Positions 60,941 through 64,000 of a stretch of DNA of 64,000 nt are shown in pieces. The translations under genes and the position numbers were made by a program. Where the stretch lies: NCBI RefSeq assembly GCF_900120195.1, contig NZ_LT635539.1, positions 1,225,257 through 1,289,256 on the forward strand, given 5' to 3'. Every line of letters starts with the position of its first letter. The first letter of the stretch is position 1. The stretch is from Blautia sp. Marseille-P3087. Its GTDB lineage: Bacteria; Bacillota; Clostridia; Lachnospirales; Lachnospiraceae. The notes under the pieces are model-generated. The model made no database searches, was not told where the DNA came from, and worked only from the letters and a program-made list of their open reading frames with translations.

Positions 60941-62455
60941 TTATTCCTTCTCCTCAGAGCGCTCTTTTGCAGCTTCAGGCGCCTCTTTCTCAGTATTTTC
61001 TCCCGTTTCTCCTGCTGCTTCTGTTGCTGCTCCTTTTTCCAGATCTCTCAAAACTTCCTCACAGCCTTCTTCCGGTGTTCTTTCTTCATACGGAACAAAA
61101 CCTGCATGATGTCCTACGTATTTGTATGCAGGACGGATGATCTTGCTTGCATTAAGGATTTCTTCAAGACGATGTGCACTCCATCCAGGAATACGCGCAA
61201 TGGCGAAAATCGGAGTAAACAGCTCTTTTGGGATTCCAAGCATAGTATATACGAAACCGCTGTAAAAGTCTACGTTTGCACAGACATTTTTGAAAAGTCT
61301 GCGCTGCTCCATAACAAGTCTTCCACCCAGACGTTCTACCAGTTCATACAATGCAAATTCTTTCATCATGCCCTTTTCCTGAGCAAGTTCTCTGGCAAAT
61401 CTCTTGAGGATCACTTCACGTGGATCGGAAAGTGTATAAACTGCATGTCCCATACCATAGATCAGACCGGTATGGTCAAATGCCTCTTTATCAAGGATCT
61501 TACGGAGATAATTTTCCACTTCTTTCTCATCGGACCAGTCTTTTACGTTTGCCTTGATGTCCTCGAACATATTCTGCACTTTCAGGTTTGCACCACCATG
61601 ACGAGGTCCCTTCAGAGAACCGATGGATGCTGCAATAGAAGAATACGTATCGGTGCCGGATGAAGTAACTACATGCGTAGTAAATGTAGAGTTGTTACCA
61701 CCACCATGCTCTGCATGAAGAATGAGTGCAATATCCAGAACCTTCGCTTCCAGTTCAGTGTATTTGCCATCCGGACGGAGCATCAGAAGGATGTTTTCCG
61801 CGAGGGACAATCCCCTCTGAGGATTACGGATAAACAGCGTCTCATCTTTACGGAAATGTCTGTAGGAATGATAGGAATATACCGCAATGAGCGGAAGCTT
61901 CGCAATCATCTCAATACTCTGACGAAGAACATTCTCTGCGGAAATATCTTCTGCTTTTGAATCGTAGGTATACAATGTCAGAATACATCTCTGCATTGCA
62001 TTCATGATATCACTGTTGGATGCTTTCATAACAACATCTCGAACAAAACGTCCTGAAAGTGTTTCGAAGTTTTCCATAACGTTTTTGAATATCTGCATAT
62101 CTTTTTCAGAAGGAAGTCTTCCGAATAATAAAAGATATATTGTCTCTTCGAAGCCGAATTTGCGGTCTTTCAGTCCATCTACGATATCGTTTACATTATA
62201 TCCCTGATAATAAAGTCTGCCGTGTGCCGGAATCTTACGCCCATTTACCAGATCATATCCTGTGACATCAGAAATCTCGGTAAGTCCTGTCAGGACACCT
62301 TTACCTGCTGAGTCACGGAGACCTCTTTTTACATCATATTCTACATACAGATTCGGGTTGATCCGGTGACCATTCATCAGCTCTTCCCCAAGCAGTTCCA
62401 TGCTGTCCCGCAGGCTGCCCATCTCTTCAAGATTCATCATTTCATGATCTGCCAT
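60941..62455 (-). CDS. gltA: Citrate synthase
   Basis: 504 residues from ATG 62455, which has GGAGG upstream. Catalytic residues are seen in HAEHGGGNNST, YGMGHAVYTLSDPR (histidine) and SGFVYTMLGIP (Asp-equivalent region with Phe/Tyr); conserved GPRHGGAN at about 290. It joins oxaloacetate and acetyl-CoA. A 30-residue tail rich in Glu, Ala and Thr (about 473-504) is not part of the family core. Cotranscribed with trpS. Confidence 0.95.
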   Translation of the reverse strand: MADHEMMNLEEMGSLRDSMELLGEELMNGHRINPNLYVEYDVKRGLRDSAGKGVLTGLTEISDVTGYDLVNGRKIPAHGRLYYQGYNVNDIVDGLKDRKFGFEETIYLLLFGRLPSEKDMQIFKNVMENFETLSGRFVRDVVMKASNSDIMNAMQRCILTLYTYDSKAEDISAENVLRQSIEMIAKLPLIAVYSYHSYRHFRKDETLFIRNPQRGLSLAENILLMLRPDGKYTELEAKVLDIALILHAEHGGGNNSTFTTHVVTSSGTDTYSSIAASIGSLKGPRHGGANLKVQNMFEDIKANVKDWSDEKEVENYLRKILDKEAFDHTGLIYGMGHAVYTLSDPREVILKRFARELAQEKGMMKEFALYELVERLGGRLVMEQRRLFKNVCANVDFYSGFVYTMLGIPKELFTPIFAIARIPGWSAHRLEEILNASKIIRPAYKYVGHHAGFVPYEERTPEEGCEEVLRDLEKGAATEAAGETGENTEKEAPEAAKERSEEKE

Positions 62456-62550
62456 TTTCTCTCTTCCTCCATCTCGCACTATTCTCCCGTGACACTTATA
62501 TTTCTTCAGGTGTATCACGCGTTCATACTTTACAAAGCTAAATTGCTTTC

Positions 62551-62579
62551 ATTTTACACGAATATACATAAAAATACAA
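62551..62579 (-). promoter_or_regulatory. gltA-trpS promoter
   Basis: On the minus strand, TTGTAT (62579-62574), 17 nt, TAAAAT (62556-62551). Confidence 0.65.
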
Positions 62580-62623
62580 TAGATATACGCAGAAAACTTT
62601 CATATTAAAAAGTTTTACAGCGC

Positions 62624-62662
62624 AAAAATACCGGTGGATAGATTTTCATCTTCCGCCGGTAT
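62624..62662 (-). terminator. Terminator after the HAD hydrolase gene
   Basis: ATACCGGTGGA pairs with TCCGCCGGTAT; on the minus strand TTTTTGCG follows. Confidence 0.88.
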
Positions 62663-62673
62663 CCATAGCACCA

Positions 62674-63336
62674 TTAGTTTTCTTTCATAATCTTAATGAG
62701 CTTATTGACATTTTCTACATTCCATTCACCAATCTCCAGCTCTGCATATGGAATATTCTGATCACCGGAGTCCGGATTATGATACCATACACATTTTGCT
62801 CCGGCGGCTTTTGCTGCCCTTCCGCCATTTGTAGAATCTTCAATGATCAGGCATTCCTGTGGGCTTACCCCCAGTTTTTCCATTGCACGCAGAAATACAT
62901 CTGGTGCCGGTTTTGGCTCGGCAACTTCCCTGCCGCTTGTTATGCTCTGGAAACAATCACGTACATCCAGTACATTCAGAGTTTCTTCTATTACATCTGT
63001 GGGAGAGGAAGATGCAACAGCCAGAATATACCCTGCCTCTTTAAGTTTACTTACAGCTTCTTTCACCCCTGAAAGAAAAGGAAAACCATCACGCTCAACA
63101 ATTTCTTTTTTCTTCTGCTGCATTTTTTTCAGAAGTTCATCCGGATCTCTTTTTAATTTTCCAAATCTTTCTTCAAGCAACTGTATCAGATATTCTCTTG
63201 TCGAACCGATGCATGGCTTATAAATATCATACGTCAGATTTATTCCATCTTCTTCCATAAGAATTTTCCAGCACTTAAAATGCAGTGGTTCTGTATTTAT
63301 CAGGACACCATCCATGTCAAAAATGATTGCTTTCAT
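62674..63336 (-). CDS. HAD superfamily phosphatase (beta-phosphoglucomutase-like)
   Basis: 220 residues. Motif I FDMDGVLINTE (about 6-16), motif II AVASSSP (serine), motif III lysine in EPKPAPD, motif IV IIEDSTNGG. A cap domain lies between I and II. Acts on a small phosphorylated sugar or nucleotide. It follows hxlB by 17 nt, so it may dephosphorylate a product of that pathway. Confidence 0.92.
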   Translation of the reverse strand: MKAIIFDMDGVLINTEPLHFKCWKILMEEDGINLTYDIYKPCIGSTREYLIQLLEERFGKLKRDPDELLKKMQQKKKEIVERDGFPFLSGVKEAVSKLKEAGYILAVASSSPTDVIEETLNVLDVRDCFQSITSGREVAEPKPAPDVFLRAMEKLGVSPQECLIIEDSTNGGRAAKAAGAKCVWYHNPDSGDQNIPYAELEIGEWNVENVNKLIKIMKEN

Positions 63337-63353
63337 ATCTTTCCTGCCTGTTT

Positions 63354-63911
63354 TTATTCAAGATTCGCATGCAATTTAAACATTTCTTCTTCTGTTCTTC
63401 CTGTTTTTTTCATCAGGATCATGATCACGGCATCGTATACAAGCCAGGTCATCTGCTCAAAAGCATTTCCCATAGGCTGTACAGACTTCACCGTATCTTC
63501 CAGATTGCTCTTTGGGGTTGCACCCGGAATGCAGATCCACGCCTCGGAAAGTTTTCCGATCGAAGCTTCCGGATGTATGGTAACTGTAATAACAGATGCT
63601 CCAATCTTCTTTGCCTTCTGTGCCATTACCACAAGGCTTCCTGTCTCTCCGCTTCCGGAGCCGATAACAAGAAGATCACTGGCCTTAATCGCCGGTGTTG
63701 TCGGTTCTCCGACAAAAAATACAGTCAGACCCATATGCATCAATCTGTTGGCAAAAGCACGTGCCACAAATCCGGAACGTCCTGCACCTGCAACAAAAAT
63801 TCTGTCAGCTTTCAGGATCGCGTCGGCAAATTTCTCCATTTCATCCTGTGAAACTCTTTTTTCATTTTCTGTAAGTTCCTGAAGTATACTCTTTAAAATA
63901 GTCTCTGCCAT
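63354..63911 (-). CDS. hxlB: 6-phospho-3-hexuloisomerase
   Basis: 185-residue SIS-domain isomerase. Signature GAGRSGFVARAFANRLMHMG at about 42-61, then GEPTTPAI, and GSGSGET at about 83-89. Converts hexulose 6-phosphate to fructose 6-phosphate. It follows hxlA by 12 nt. In non-methylotrophs the pair fixes formaldehyde or, run backwards, makes ribulose 5-phosphate. Confidence 0.95.
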   Translation of the reverse strand: MAETILKSILQELTENEKRVSQDEMEKFADAILKADRIFVAGAGRSGFVARAFANRLMHMGLTVFFVGEPTTPAIKASDLLVIGSGSGETGSLVVMAQKAKKIGASVITVTIHPEASIGKLSEAWICIPGATPKSNLEDTVKSVQPMGNAFEQMTWLVYDAVIMILMKKTGRTEEEMFKLHANLE

Positions 63912-63923
63912 GACCGTCTCCTT

Positions 63924-64000
63924 TTATTGTAACTGCATATAAATTTCTTTTGCTGCCGCTGCCGGATCCTCTGCATGGCAGATGCCGCCTCCTACGATCA
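63924..64000 (-). CDS. hxlA: 3-hexulose-6-phosphate synthase, C-terminal end
   Basis: Only the last 24-25 codons lie in the window: VGGGICHAEDPAAAAKEI and a few more before TAA at 63926-63924. This ending, with VGGGI and DPAAAA, is that of HPS/KGPDC family TIM barrels. The pairing with hxlB makes 3-hexulose-6-phosphate synthase the best reading. Confidence 0.85.
   Translation of the reverse strand, partial: IVGGGICHAEDPAAAAKEIYMQLQ

Overview
The window looks like chromosomal DNA of an anaerobic Bacillota (Clostridia), most likely a gut Lachnospiraceae of the Blautia/Ruminococcus/Dorea kind. The reasons are strong Shine-Dalgarno sites, sigma-A type promoters, a group II ECF vitamin transporter whose S components are scattered around the genome, hybrid-cluster protein, hexulose-phosphate genes, a microcompartment fragment, and protein sequences that read like those families. 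This is inferred from family resemblance; there is no rRNA in the window. No tRNA, CRISPR array, insertion sequence or prophage was recognised.

Layout. 0-3 kb: an Rrf2-type regulator, then bioB-bioY behind a BirA operator. 3-9 kb: MYG1-type hydrolase with an extra C-terminal domain, a hybrid histidine kinase, a decayed HMA/TauE gene, an rsmH-type methyltransferase and an esterase. 9-12 kb: an ECF S component, a PLP aminotransferase and a second ECF S component. 12-17 kb: a run of minus-strand genes (C39-like protease, orphan PTS IIA, LOG protein, Nif11-like small protein, anti-sigma/ECF-sigma pair, hicAB). 17-20 kb: a repeat-rich region with relics of citC and a MATE exporter, plus rplY. 20-26 kb: purine permease with a leader terminator, CDF exporter, NYN-LOTUS protein, P-type ATPase relic, and hcp with an FNR-like operator. 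26-36.5 kb: one long minus-strand block, tig-clpP-clpX-lon-engB-ecfA1-ecfA2-ecfT-truA, then a DJ-1 protein. 36.5-43 kb: CYTH protein, ABC-F, dicarboxylate/amino-acid symporter, rfbD, amidase remnant, FUSC protein. 43-46 kb: two accessory genes, one carrying an in-frame TAG and one nuclease-like, bracketed by repeat arrays. 46-50 kb: rplM-rpsI, TetR and oleate hydratase. 50-58 kb: a carbohydrate operon (Gfo/Idh, TIM-barrel isomerase, binding protein, ABC ATPase, permease, LacI) plus a second Gfo/Idh gene. 58-64 kb: an EutS/EutS/EutP trio, gltA-trpS, and hxlA-hxlB-HAD.

How it fits together. EcfA1/A2/T (26.8-29.3 kb) is probably the shared motor for BioY and for the S components at 9.5 and 11.4 kb. 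BioB next to BioY, with no other biotin genes here, suggests use of imported dethiobiotin or biotin. The 27-36 kb block joins protein folding and proteolysis (trigger factor, ClpXP, Lon) to ribosome assembly, vitamin uptake and tRNA modification.

The least explained material is non-coding. Four arrays of a degenerate unit of about 53 bp lie at 9.1, 17.5, 42.8 and 45.4 kb, two of them sharing a 137-bp almost identical stretch on either side of the 43-45 kb gene pair. A structured repeat of about 186 bp occurs twice (16.2 and 17.8 kb) with a third partial copy at 57.1 kb. A 236-bp imperfect palindrome lies at 19.7 kb. Several genes are internally deleted relics, so the chromosome appears to be losing accessory genes by small deletions.
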